This document shows positions 53,471 through 61,905 of a DNA stretch of 64,000 bases, piece after piece. The DNA is from Pseudomonas sp. UBA6562 (GTDB lineage Bacteria; Pseudomonadota; Gammaproteobacteria; Pseudomonadales; Pseudomonadaceae). Made by a program: the position numbers and the translations under genes. The stretch's first letter is position 1. Each line of letters starts with the position of its first letter. The stretch spans positions 186,001 to 250,000 of the forward strand of contig NZ_DJJS01000010.1 in the NCBI RefSeq assembly GCF_002434265.1, read 5' to 3'. The notes below the pieces were generated by a model. The model worked only from the letters and a program-made list of their open reading frames with translations. It did no database searches and was not told where the DNA came from.

Positions 53471-53853
53471 TAGCCCAGGCCGGCGCGGGTCAGGTGCAGA
53501 CCGTCCTGGCTGATGGCGATACGGTACTTGTCGATCTGTCCGGCTTTGAGGTTCAAACGCTGGTTGCGCTGGTTCTCCAGCCCCGCGCTGCACCCCGAGA
53601 CTTGCCCTGGCAGCAGGCGCAGACGCACGTCCACCGGCCCCGGCGGCAGGTTGAAGGCGGTCGATTGCTCCTGAAACAGACGCCCGGACAACTGGTCGTT
53701 CAGGTAGATGCCGATCTCGCAGTTGGTCGCCACTTCCAGGCGACTGCGGGAAATGATCAGCACGCTGTACTGCGCGTTGTCCTCGGCGCTGGCCGGGAGG
53801 GCGCTGGCCAGCAGGCCCAGCAGTCCGAAAACACCCAATGCTGCCCTGATCAT
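53467..53853 (-). CDS. Unknown periplasmic protein of the copper locus, 128 aa
   Basis: The protein has a signal peptide (cleavage after ALPASA) and a mature domain of about 105 residues with two cysteines (TNCEIG and SGCSAG) and no His/Met copper motif. GGAGA seven bases before the ATG at 53853 supports the start. It lies between cueA and the divergent copZ, ending inside the cueA promoter. Whether copper induces it is unclear, because neither CueR site points into it. No function can be assigned. Confidence 0.75.
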   Translation of the reverse strand: MIRAALGVFGLLGLLASALPASAEDNAQYSVLIISRSRLEVATNCEIGIYLNDQLSGRLFQEQSTAFNLPPGPVDVRLRLLPGQVSGCSAGLENQRNQRLNLKAGQIDKYRIAISQDGLHLTRAGLGY

Positions 53854-53937
53854 GAAAGGTCTCCTGCCGATGCGCTCGTCGAGCGCCCAGCTTGGCCGAG
53901 CCGCGCGCGGATTGCCAGCCCGGTGAAACGTTGCCCC

Positions 53938-53968
53938 TTGACCTTGCCGCCGTGGCAAGGTCGAGACT
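53938..53968 (+). promoter_or_regulatory. CueR promoter of copZ
   Basis: TTGACC (53938-53943), a 19-base spacer and GAGACT (53963-53968) enclose a perfect dyad: ACCTTGCC and GGCAAGGT around GCCGT. It points into copZ, whose ATG is 33 bases on. Confidence 0.85.
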
Positions 53969-54001
53969 GCCCCTCAACCCATTCCAACAAGGTGACGAGC
54001 G

Positions 54002-54199
54002 ATGCAAGTATTCAACGTGCAAGGCATGACCTGCGGCCACTGCGTGAAGGCCGTGACCCAGGCGGTGCAGGCCCAGGATGCGGGAGCCAAGGTCGAGGTA
54101 GACCTGGCCGGCAAGCAAGTGCGTGTGGACAGCCAACTGGCGGATGAGCGGATTCTGGAGCTGATCCGGGAAGAAGGGTATGCGGCGGAGCTTGCTTGA
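54002..54199 (+). CDS. copZ: Copper chaperone CopZ
   Basis: The 65-residue single heavy-metal-associated domain has GMTCGHC with the two copper-binding cysteines. It carries Cu(I) in the cytoplasm and probably delivers it to CueA or CueR. AAGGTG precedes the ATG. It is divergent from the 128-residue gene and driven by the CueR site upstream. Confidence 0.95.
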   Translation: MQVFNVQGMTCGHCVKAVTQAVQAQDAGAKVEVDLAGKQVRVDSQLADERILELIREEGYAAELA

Positions 54200-54366
54200 G
54201 GCTGGATTTCGCGCACGGCCTGAACGATGAGCTGGCCACCCTCCAGGACGGTCTAGCGGAGCGGTTCATGACAGGTGGGCCAGCATGCCCGCCGCTCTAG
54301 GGATTCCGAACTCTTTGGGAGATCCTATGGTTGCAGCCAAATCCTCCTGACGATCACGACTGTGCC

Positions 54367-54410
54367 GGAGCGTCCGATTCTGCGCTCCGATCAGCCGCGA
54401 TGGCCGCTCC
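54367..54410 (+). repeat. REP-like element, partial copy
   Basis: GGAGCGTCCGATTCTGCGC, then TCCGATCAGCCGCGATGGCC and GCTCC; shares TCCGAT(C/T)AGCCGCGATGGCC with the next unit. The ends GGAGC/GCTCC pair. Confidence 0.65.
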
Positions 54411-54423
54411 AACCGGCATTCCT

Positions 54424-54480
54424 GTAGGAGCGGCCGGTTCGGCGCTCCGATTAGCCGCGATGGCCGGCATCGCCGGCCCA
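54424..54480 (+). repeat. REP-like dispersed element, copy 2
   Basis: GTAGGAGCGGCCGGTTCGGC, then GCTCCGATTAGCCGCGATGG and CCGGCATCGCCGGCCC. It matches the element at 22604-22658 read on the minus strand. GGAGC/GCTCC and GCCG/CGGC form a hairpin in its left half, and CGATGGCCGGCATCG a dyad in the right half. Confidence 0.75.
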
Positions 54481-54598
54481 ACAGCTACAACGCCTCTTTC
54501 CCCCCGCTTCCCCCACCCCACCCAGGGATAGGTTTCCCCCCTCGGCCCCGCCAGGAGGAGTAGACTGAGCCGTTTGCTTAGCCTGCTACGGATTCCCG

Positions 54599-55774
54599 AT
54601 GAACCTTCGAACAGTACTCATCCTGGGCGCCCTCAGTGCGTTCGGGCCTTTGGCGATCGACTTCTACCTGCCGGCCTTCCCGGCCATGGCCCTGGCTTTC
54701 GCCACGGACGCCGAACACATCCAGACCACCCTGGCCGTGTATTTCCTCGGCCTGTCCCTGGGCCAACTGGCCTACGGCCCGGTAGCTGACCGCTATGGCC
54801 GGCGCGTGCCGTTGCTGTTCGGCGTCGGCCTGTTCGTGGTGGCCTCGCTGGCGTGCGCCTTCGCCCCCAACCTGGAGACGCTGATCGCCGCGCGTTTCGT
54901 CCAGGCTCTGGGCGGTTGCGCCGGCATGGTGCTGTCGCGGGCCATCGTCAGCGACACGTGCGATGCCGTGCAATCGGCCAAGGTCTTTTCGCAACTGATG
55001 CTGGTCATGGGCCTGGCGCCGATTCTCGCGCCCATGCTCGGCGGTGTGCTGGTCAACAATGCCGGCTGGCAGGCGATCTTCCTGATCCTGGCGTTGTTCA
55101 GCGGCGCCTGCCTGGCAGCGGTGGCGCTGGGCCTGCCGGAAAGCATGCCGGCGCACATCAAGCGCGCACCGCTGTCCGGCGCGGGCAGCGCCTACCTGCG
55201 ACTGCTGCGCGAGCGTGTCTTCGTCGGCCACGCGCTGACCGGCGGCATCGCCATCGCCGGCATGTTCGCCTACATCGCCGGCTCGCCGTTCGTGTTCATC
55301 ACCCTGTATGGCGTGCCGGCCGAGCATTACGGCTGGTTGTTCGGCATCAACGCGGCAGGTTTCATCCTCACCGCGCAGGTCAACGCGCGCCTGCTCTCGC
55401 GGCTGGGGCCGGCGACGCTGCTGGCGCGTGCGGTGTGGGTCTACCTCGGCAGTGGCCTGGTGCTGCTGGCGATGGCGGTTCTGCACCCGGTGCAGTTGTG
55501 GCCGCTGCTGGTACCGCTGTTCGTCTGCATCGCCAGCCTGGGCTGCATCGTGCCCAACGCTTCGGCGTGCGCCATGGTTGGTAAAGGCGCGCGCGCCGGC
55601 AGCGCTTCGGCCTTGATGGGCTGCCTGCAGTTCAGCGTGGCCTCGGCCGCCGCCGCATTGGTCGGCGTGCTGGCCGACGGCAGTGCGGTGCCCATGACGC
55701 TGGTGATCAGCCTGTGCGGCGCCCTGGTGGTGACCGCGGCGTACCTGACCCGGCGCTGGCAGACCCAGGCCTGA
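54599..55774 (+). CDS. Bcr/CflA family multidrug efflux transporter (MFS)
   Basis: The 391-residue protein has twelve membrane helices and the DHA1 signatures: GPLAIDFYLPAFP in helix 1, GPVADRYGRRVPL (motif A) and RFVQALGGCAGMVLSRAIVSD (motif B/C). It should export drugs or peptides by proton antiport, such as bicyclomycin. The start at 54599 lacks a clear ribosome site, but the MNLRTVLILGALSAFGP start is typical. A hairpin lies just after the stop. Confidence 0.9.
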   Translation: MNLRTVLILGALSAFGPLAIDFYLPAFPAMALAFATDAEHIQTTLAVYFLGLSLGQLAYGPVADRYGRRVPLLFGVGLFVVASLACAFAPNLETLIAARFVQALGGCAGMVLSRAIVSDTCDAVQSAKVFSQLMLVMGLAPILAPMLGGVLVNNAGWQAIFLILALFSGACLAAVALGLPESMPAHIKRAPLSGAGSAYLRLLRERVFVGHALTGGIAIAGMFAYIAGSPFVFITLYGVPAEHYGWLFGINAAGFILTAQVNARLLSRLGPATLLARAVWVYLGSGLVLLAMAVLHPVQLWPLLVPLFVCIASLGCIVPNASACAMVGKGARAGSASALMGCLQFSVASAAAALVGVLADGSAVPMTLVISLCGALVVTAAYLTRRWQTQA

Positions 55775-56243
55775 GGATCGGGCGGCTCTGCGTGCGTCGA
55801 CCCCGGGCGTACGCAGGGCTATCAGTGCAGCTGCGCTGCCAGCTGTAGATGTGTCTGTTTTTCCTGCAATACCTGTGGAAGCGGGCTGTCGGCAATGTCC
55901 ATTGCCAGGCCGCATGGCCTGCTTGCGAAATGCCGTCTGCCACTTGGGTCTAGGGCTCATCGCCGACTTCTGGCCGTGGAGGCGTTTCCTCTATGGGTGA
56001 TGTCACCCTCTGCATTTCAGCCGCTGCGCTGTGCTTACCCGGCCGCAGACGCTGCCGGCTGCCGGCTTATACTCGCCTCTGACAGGCTACCCAGGCGGTC
56101 GCCCTGGCCCTTCCCAGGTGCCGAAGTGCGGCAGGTGGCCAGGGACGTTCGACAGCCCTCTCAATTCCCCTCAGCCAGCGTGTATCAGGCGTCGTGCAGG
56201 CCCTGGTCGGCGAATCACTATCTCGTAAGGGAGCAGCGTAGAT
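55775..56243. other. Intergenic region with hairpins between transporter and ArsR genes
   Basis: These 469 bases contain no gene I can support. CTGCGTGCG/CGTACGCAG (55788-55816) is a likely terminator of the transporter gene, with one wobble. ACCTGTGGAAGCGGGCT (55871-55887) begins a decayed P. putida-type REP, followed by two perfect adjacent hairpins, GGCAAT-GTCC-ATTGCC (55891-55906) and AGGCC-GCAT-GGCCT (55907-55920). The ArsR promoter must lie nearer 56243, after AAGGGAGCAG. Confidence 0.55.
55788..55816 (+). terminator. Probable terminator of Bcr/CflA gene
   Basis: A 9-bp stem CTGCGTGCG/CGTACGCAG with one G-T wobble, 13 bases after the stop. No T run. Confidence 0.4.
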
Positions 56244-56954
56244 ATGAAAGCAGTGAGCAGCATCAGCCGTATTGCCAGCCTGATGGCCGATCCCAAGCGC
56301 AGCGCCATGCTCTGGGCCTTGATCGACGGCACGCCGCGGCCCACCGCCGAGCTGGCGATGATGACCGGGCTGACCTGCTCGTCGGCCTGCGCGCACCTTT
56401 CGCTGTTGTCCACCGCCGGTCTGCTGCGGCCGGAATCGCGCGGGCGCAAACGCTACTTCCGCTTGGCCACGCCCGAGGTCGGTGCCGCGGTCGAAGCATT
56501 GGCGAACCTGGTGGTCGACCCCGAGCAGTCGCGCCGCGGCACCTTTCCTTTGCAGATTCCGTTGGCCATGCGCCGGGCGCGGCTGTGCACCGACCACTTG
56601 GGCGGTGAAATAGCGGCCGAGCTATACCAGCGCCTGGTGGATGCGGGCTGGCTGGAGCGCCATGGCGAACAGCTGTTGGTGACGCCCTTGGGCAGGGTCG
56701 AGCTGGAAAGCATCGGCGTCTTCATCGATGCCCTGGCGCCCCAGCACAGTCGGGGAGGGGTGGTGTGCCATTGCAGCGAATGGAGTGACCAGGGCCCGCA
56801 CCTGGGCGGTGTGCTGGGGCGGGCCTTGTTCAAGTTGTTCGTGCAGTCGGGGTGGGTGCGCGAACAGGAGGGCGGGCGGGCTTTGCAGACCACGCCCTTG
56901 GGCATTCAGCAGATCAGCCGCATCGCCCGGGTCGACAATCTGCAAGTGGGCTGA
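56244..56954 (+). CDS. ArsR-family winged-helix regulator
   Basis: The 236-residue protein has an N-terminal ArsR winged helix (SRIASLMADPKRSAMLWALID ... TCSSACAHLSLLSTAGLL) and a C-terminal part with two related segments: RARLCTDHLGGEIAAELYQRLVDAGWLER and CSEWSDQGPHLGGVLGRALFKLFVQSGWV. These match the C-x-DHL/C-x-W-HL pattern of an ArsR branch found beside transporters. The ligand is unknown; the Cys and His in both halves could bind metal or sense thiols. It may control the transporter upstream. It is convergent with the adenine deaminase gene, eight bases apart. Confidence 0.85.
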   Translation: MKAVSSISRIASLMADPKRSAMLWALIDGTPRPTAELAMMTGLTCSSACAHLSLLSTAGLLRPESRGRKRYFRLATPEVGAAVEALANLVVDPEQSRRGTFPLQIPLAMRRARLCTDHLGGEIAAELYQRLVDAGWLERHGEQLLVTPLGRVELESIGVFIDALAPQHSRGGVVCHCSEWSDQGPHLGGVLGRALFKLFVQSGWVREQEGGRALQTTPLGIQQISRIARVDNLQVG

Positions 56955-56962
56955 TCCTGGGC

Positions 56963-57910
56963 TCAGGTCAGGCGCGCGTCCAGGCTGTTCTGTGCCAGGC
57001 GCTTGGCCTGGTCTTCGGTCATGCCGAGGTGTTGATGCAAGGCATGGAAGTTTTCCGTCACATAGCCACCGAAGTAGGCCGGGTCGTCGGAGTTGACCGT
57101 CACCTTCACGCCGCGCTCGAGCATGTCGAGGATGTTGTGCTGGCTCATGTGGTCGAACACGCACAGCTTGGTGTTGGACAGTGGGCAGACGGTCAGCGGA
57201 ATCTGCTCGTCGATGATGCGTTGCATCAGGCGTTCGTCTTCGATGGCGCGCACGCCGTGGTCGATGCGCTTGATCTGCAACAGATCGAGGGCTTCCCAGA
57301 TGTACTCGGGCGGGCCTTCTTCGCCGGCGTGCGCCACCGCCACCAGGCCTTCGCCACGGGCGCGCTCGAATACGCGTTGGAATTTGCTCGGCGGGTGGCC
57401 TCGCTCGGAACTGTCCAGACCGACGGCGACGAATGCGTCGCGGAAGGGCAGGGCCTGGTCGAGGGTTTTCTGCGCTTCTTCTTCGCTCAGATGGCGCAGG
57501 AAGCTCAGGATCAGGCCGCTGCTCACGCCCAGTTGCTGCTGGCCGTCACGCAGGGCGTGGCGGATGCCGTTGAGCACCACTTCGAACGGGATGCCGCGGT
57601 CGGTGTGGGTTTGCGGGTCGAAGAACGGTTCGGTGTGGATCACGTTCTGCGCCTTGCAGCGCAGCAGGTAGGCCCAGGTCAGGTCATAGAAGTCCTGCTC
57701 GGTCTGCAAGACCCCAGCGCCTTGGTAATAGAGGTCGAGAAATTCCTGCAGGTTGTTGAAGGCATAAGCGCTGCGCAGCGCTTCGACATCGTTCCAGGGC
57801 AGGGCGATCTTGTTGCGTTCCGCCAGGGCGAACAGCAACTCGGGCTCCAGGGAGCCTTCGAGGTGCATGTGCAATTCGGCCTTGGGCAAGGCATTGAGCC
57901 AGTCATACAT
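56963..57910 (-). CDS. Adenine deaminase (adenosine deaminase family)
   Basis: The 315-residue amidohydrolase has the metal motif ELHMHLEGS, VGLDSSERGHPPSKF, AHAGEEGPPEYIWEAL and VNSDDPAYFGGYV with the catalytic His, Glu and Asp. Proteins of this pseudomonad branch were shown in P. aeruginosa to deaminate adenine rather than adenosine, so the product is probably hypoxanthine from adenine. Length and start are standard. It is 116 bases from the 8-oxoguanine deaminase gene, on the same strand. Confidence 0.9.
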   Translation of the reverse strand: MYDWLNALPKAELHMHLEGSLEPELLFALAERNKIALPWNDVEALRSAYAFNNLQEFLDLYYQGAGVLQTEQDFYDLTWAYLLRCKAQNVIHTEPFFDPQTHTDRGIPFEVVLNGIRHALRDGQQQLGVSSGLILSFLRHLSEEEAQKTLDQALPFRDAFVAVGLDSSERGHPPSKFQRVFERARGEGLVAVAHAGEEGPPEYIWEALDLLQIKRIDHGVRAIEDERLMQRIIDEQIPLTVCPLSNTKLCVFDHMSQHNILDMLERGVKVTVNSDDPAYFGGYVTENFHALHQHLGMTEDQAKRLAQNSLDARLT

Positions 57911-58026
57911 GGGGTGGGTCTCGATCAGGAACGGTTGTGGACATTCTACTGGAATTTTTTCCCATGGCCCGGCCCGCGTCCTTTCGGCGCAGGGCGTCGA
58001 TCAAGCGCGCGAGCCGGGCGGGGCGA

Positions 58027-59379
58027 TCAACCGACCAGACGCTGCGCCGCCTGGCGGTGGTCGGCGATCAGACCTTGCAGGTCCAGCCCCTGCACCTGGC
58101 CGTCGACCACACGCCAGTGGCCACCGACCATGACCCGGTCGGCGCGGTCGGCGCCGCACAGCAGCAGGGCCGACAGCGGATCGTGGCTGCCCGAGAAGCG
58201 CAGTTCGTCGAGACGGAACAAGGCCAGGTCGGCCTGCTTGCCCACCGCCAGGCTGCCGATGTCGTCGCGTCCGAGCAGGCTTGCCGAGCCACGGGTCGCC
58301 CAGCCCAGCACCCGCTGCGGGGTAATCGCTTCGGCGCCGTAGCGCAGGCGTTGCAGGTACAGGGCCTGACGCGCCTCCAGGATCAGGTTGGAGGCATCGT
58401 TGGAGGCCGAACCGTCCACGCCCAGGCCGATGGGGGCGCCGGCCTCTTCCAGCGCCATCGTCGGGCAGATGCCCGAGGCCAGGCGCATGTTCGAGCTTGG
58501 ACAGTGGCAGATCCCGGTGCCGGCCGCACCCAGGCGGGCAATCTCGTCGGCCTCGAAATGGATGCCGTGGGCAAGCCAGGTACGCGGCCCGAGCCAGCCG
58601 ACGCTGTCGAGGTAGTCGACGGTGCGCAGGCCGAAGCGTTGCAGGCAGAAGGCTTCTTCGTCGAGGGTTTCGGCCAGGTGCGTGTGCAGGCGCACATCCA
58701 GTTCGCCGGCCATCTCAGCGCTGGCGCGCATGATTTCAGGCGTCACCGAAAACGGCGAGCAGGGTGCCAGGGCGATCTGAATCGTCGCGCCGGCGCCTCG
58801 CTGGTGGTAGCTGCGGATCAAGCGCCGGCTGTCTTCCAGGATCACCTCGCCCTGCTGCACGGTCTGCTGCGGCGGCAGACCGCCTTCGGCTTCGCCCAGG
58901 CTCATCGAGCCGCGGGTGAGCATGGCGCGCATGCCCAGCGTGTGTACGGCTTCGATCTGCACATCGATGGCTTCTTCCAGGCCCTGGGGAAACAGGTAGT
59001 GGTGGTCGGCCGCCGTGGTGCAGCCCGACAGCAGCAGTTCGGCCAAAGCCACTTCACTGGCCAGGGCCAGGGATTTCGGGGTCAGGCGTGCCCAGACCGG
59101 GTACAGGGTCTTGAGCCAGGGGAACAGCGGCTGGTTGACCACCGGCGCCCAGGCGCGGGTGAGGGTCTGGTAGAAGTGGTGGTGGGTGTTGATCAGGCCG
59201 GGCAGGACCACATGCTCGCGGGCATCGAAGACCTGTTCGCAGGGTTGTGCGGGCCGTTGGCCCAAGGGGACGAGTTCGCTGATCCGGCCGCCCTCGATCA
59301 CCAGGCCGCCACGGGCGTCGTGGTCATTGGCGGTGAAGATGGCAAGCGGGGTTTTCAACCAGGTACGGGTCGCAGGCAT
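58027..59379 (-). CDS. 8-oxoguanine deaminase
   Basis: The 450-residue amidohydrolase has GLINTHHHFYQTLTRA, AHGIHFEADEI, CPSSNMRLASG and GLGVDGSASNDASN, the metal and substrate motifs of the P. aeruginosa PA0142 type. It converts 8-oxoguanine to urate. The protein reads through with full length. Together with the adenine deaminase gene it makes a purine-base salvage or detoxification pair. The exact substrate is inferred from the family. Confidence 0.88.
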   Translation of the reverse strand: MPATRTWLKTPLAIFTANDHDARGGLVIEGGRISELVPLGQRPAQPCEQVFDAREHVVLPGLINTHHHFYQTLTRAWAPVVNQPLFPWLKTLYPVWARLTPKSLALASEVALAELLLSGCTTAADHHYLFPQGLEEAIDVQIEAVHTLGMRAMLTRGSMSLGEAEGGLPPQQTVQQGEVILEDSRRLIRSYHQRGAGATIQIALAPCSPFSVTPEIMRASAEMAGELDVRLHTHLAETLDEEAFCLQRFGLRTVDYLDSVGWLGPRTWLAHGIHFEADEIARLGAAGTGICHCPSSNMRLASGICPTMALEEAGAPIGLGVDGSASNDASNLILEARQALYLQRLRYGAEAITPQRVLGWATRGSASLLGRDDIGSLAVGKQADLALFRLDELRFSGSHDPLSALLLCGADRADRVMVGGHWRVVDGQVQGLDLQGLIADHRQAAQRLVG

Positions 59380-59457
59380 GGCGCCGGCTCCTCTGAAAGT
59401 GGGTTCAGGTAAGCCAGCTCAGTGTTGCCCTGTCTGCTGATCCAGGTCCGCCGTGGG

Positions 59458-59483
59458 GCGAGGCACCGACTATAGAGCCTCGC
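59458..59483 (-). terminator. Possible terminator of the SDR gene
   Basis: GCGAGGC and GCCTCGC form a perfect 7-bp stem 16 bases after the SDR stop, with a 12-base loop and no T run. Confidence 0.35.
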
Positions 59484-59498
59484 GCCGCAGCGTTCAAT

Positions 59499-60185
59499 TC
59501 ACCAGGTGAGGGTTTCGCCCTGGAAGTCGATGAAGCGCAGGCCCGGTTGGCCGCGCTGGGCAGTGATCTGTTCGACCAGCCCACGGGTGCTGGTCTGCAC
59601 GTCGAGCGGCGCGTGGTCGCCGCCCATGGCGGTCTGCACCCAGCCCGGGTGCATGGCCAGCACGGTCAGATCGGGGCGCTGCAGTTGCACCACGAAGCTG
59701 TTGATCATCGAATTGAGCGCGGCTTTGCTGGCCTTGTACAAGCAGATTTCGCCGCCGTCCGGGCTGGTGACGCTGCCCAGGCCCGAACTCATGAAGGCCA
59801 GTACGCCACGGTCCCGACCGATCTGTTCGACCAGACGGCTGGCTACCCGGATCGGGGCGACGGCATTGGTCATGAACAGTTGGCCGACATCGTCCAAGGT
59901 CACGCTCTGCGGCGACTGTGGCTGCGGGCCCATCACGCCGGCATTGACGAACACCAGGTCGAACACCTGGCCTTGCAGGCGCTGCACCAGGGCATTGAGT
60001 TGGGCATCGTCGTTCATCTCCAGCGTTTCCACCTGCACGCCAGGCACCGCCTGCAACGCCTCGGCCTTGCTCGGATCGCGCACGGTGGCCGTGACGTTCC
60101 AGCCTGCTTCGCGCAGACGCTCGGTCAAGCCGAGCCCCAGGCCGCGGGAGGCACCGATGATCAGAGCGGAGGGTGTAGTGGACAT
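59499..60185 (-). CDS. SDR family oxidoreductase
   Basis: The 228-residue short-chain dehydrogenase has the cofactor motif GASRGLGLGL, VNAG, and the catalytic Ser plus Y-x3-K (YKASK). The ribosome site GAGGAA is about eight bases before the ATG at 60185; longer extension runs into the AT-richer spacer and is rejected. It resembles the C-factor/CsgA-like SDRs. The substrate is unknown. The 392 bases upstream are rich in possible regulatory sites. Confidence 0.88.
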   Translation of the reverse strand: MSTTPSALIIGASRGLGLGLTERLREAGWNVTATVRDPSKAEALQAVPGVQVETLEMNDDAQLNALVQRLQGQVFDLVFVNAGVMGPQPQSPQSVTLDDVGQLFMTNAVAPIRVASRLVEQIGRDRGVLAFMSSGLGSVTSPDGGEICLYKASKAALNSMINSFVVQLQRPDLTVLAMHPGWVQTAMGGDHAPLDVQTSTRGLVEQITAQRGQPGLRFIDFQGETLTW

Positions 60186-60577
60186 GCGACGTTCCTCGAA
60201 CAGTTGAAGAATGCCGGAGCATACCGCAACACTTGGCGTTTGAACGTTAACGCGGCCCCATGGGGTGCTGTACAAATTTTGAACAATTTCTTGTAGGCCA
60301 CGTCTGGCCTGGCTTAGCGCCTGTCGCACACGGGTTGTCCACAAGCTCCTCCACTGCAATTGTGTGCAAGCGTGGAAGCGATTTCGTCATCACGGGATAA
60401 GTGTCCCCTGAGTGTACAGCCTGTGCATAACCTGTGCGGAAGCGGTGTGCCAACTGCGCGAACCCCATCCCTGATCAATTATTGATCAATTGGCTGGAGC
60501 CCTTGATATGACTGGCGCGTAGCCCTATGCCCCAAGGTTATTCACAGGCAGGCACACAGTAGTTGTGCGCAACTCAA
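60186..60577. promoter_or_regulatory. Long intergenic region with DnaA-box-like sites and a perfect palindrome
   Basis: No gene is convincing in these 392 bases, which are less GC-rich than the surroundings. Sites seen: TTGTCCACA (60335-60343), TGTGCATAA (60422-60430, the complement of TTATGCACA) and TTATTCACA (60538-60546), the last two fitting the DnaA consensus TTATNCACA. A perfect 17-bp palindrome TGATCAATTATTGATCA lies at 60472-60488. TACAA and TTGTA flank an AT-rich stretch near 60270-60295. They could control the SDR gene or bind DnaA. Confidence 0.5.
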
Positions 60578-61162
<585 letters not shown>

Positions 61163-61171
61163 AAGTCCGGA

Positions 61172-61834
61172 TCAAACGGGCGATTTCACGCCGCAGCCTT
61201 TGAGAATGATGTGGATGAGATTGTTGCTGGCCTCTTCGATGTCTTGCTTGGTCAATCGGCTACGGCCGGTGACCTGGCAGATCTGCGTGGCGAAGTCGGC
61301 ATAGTGCTGGGTGCTGCCCCAGAGCAGGAAGATCAGGTGCACCGGATCGACCGGGTCCATCTTGCCTGCGGCGATCCACGCCTCGAAGACCGCCGCGCGG
61401 CCACGGAACCAGACGCGGTAGTCGGCCGAGAAGTATTCGCTCAGGCACTGCCCGCCGCTGATCACTTCCATGGCGAAGATGCGCGAGGCCTGCGGATTGC
61501 GCCGGGAGAACTCCATCTTGGTGCGGATGTAGCGGCTCAACGCTTCGCCCGGATCGTCTTCCACGCTCAGGGCGTTGAAGGTGCTGTCCCATAGTTCGAT
61601 GATGTTGCTCAACACCGCGATGTACAGACCCAATTTGTTGGTGAAATAGTAGTGCAGGTTGGCCTTGGGCAGGTCGGCCTTCAAGGCGATGGTGTTCATA
61701 CTGGTGCCCTTGAACCCGTGGCGGGCGAACTCATCCTCGGCAGCCTGGATGATGGCGCGCTCGTTCTTCTGGCGAATGCGGCCGGCGGGCTTGCCCGAGG
61801 TGGAGTGGCGGTGCGCGGGGACTTCGAGGGTCAT
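61172..61834 (-). CDS. TetR-family regulator, RutR-like
   Basis: The 220-residue protein has an N-terminal TetR helix-turn-helix (IIQAAEDEFARHGFKGTSMNTIALKADLPKANLHYYFTNKLGLY) and a C-terminal domain of the RutR/YcdC type (IRTKMEFSRRNPQASRIFAMEV). RutR senses uracil or thymine; a pyrimidine ligand is a guess here. GGAA six bases before the ATG at 61834 supports the start. It precedes yigZ and lies near bauA, so control of beta-alanine or pyrimidine breakdown is plausible. Confidence 0.85.
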   Translation of the reverse strand: MTLEVPAHRHSTSGKPAGRIRQKNERAIIQAAEDEFARHGFKGTSMNTIALKADLPKANLHYYFTNKLGLYIAVLSNIIELWDSTFNALSVEDDPGEALSRYIRTKMEFSRRNPQASRIFAMEVISGGQCLSEYFSADYRVWFRGRAAVFEAWIAAGKMDPVDPVHLIFLLWGSTQHYADFATQICQVTGRSRLTKQDIEEASNNLIHIILKGCGVKSPV

Positions 61835-61905
61835 GGACGATTCCGTCAGTTCTGGGTGGTGCGGATTGTCGGACAGATTACCTGCCTGAGCGCATCAGAC
61901 AAACC

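Larger units (their letters stand above)
54200..54598. other. Intergenic region with REP-like repeats
   Basis: No gene is evident in these 399 bases between copZ and the Bcr/CflA gene. It contains two REP-like units (54367-54410 and 54424-54480). A purine-rich CCAGGAGGAG at 54551-54560 is too far from the next start to be its ribosome site; the promoter of the transporter gene is probably in the last 60 bases. Confidence 0.6.

Noticed and set aside
60186..60577. A second replication origin
   Set aside because: Only three DnaA-like boxes, no dnaA, dnaN, rpmH or gyrB nearby; a regulatory or titration site is a more modest reading.
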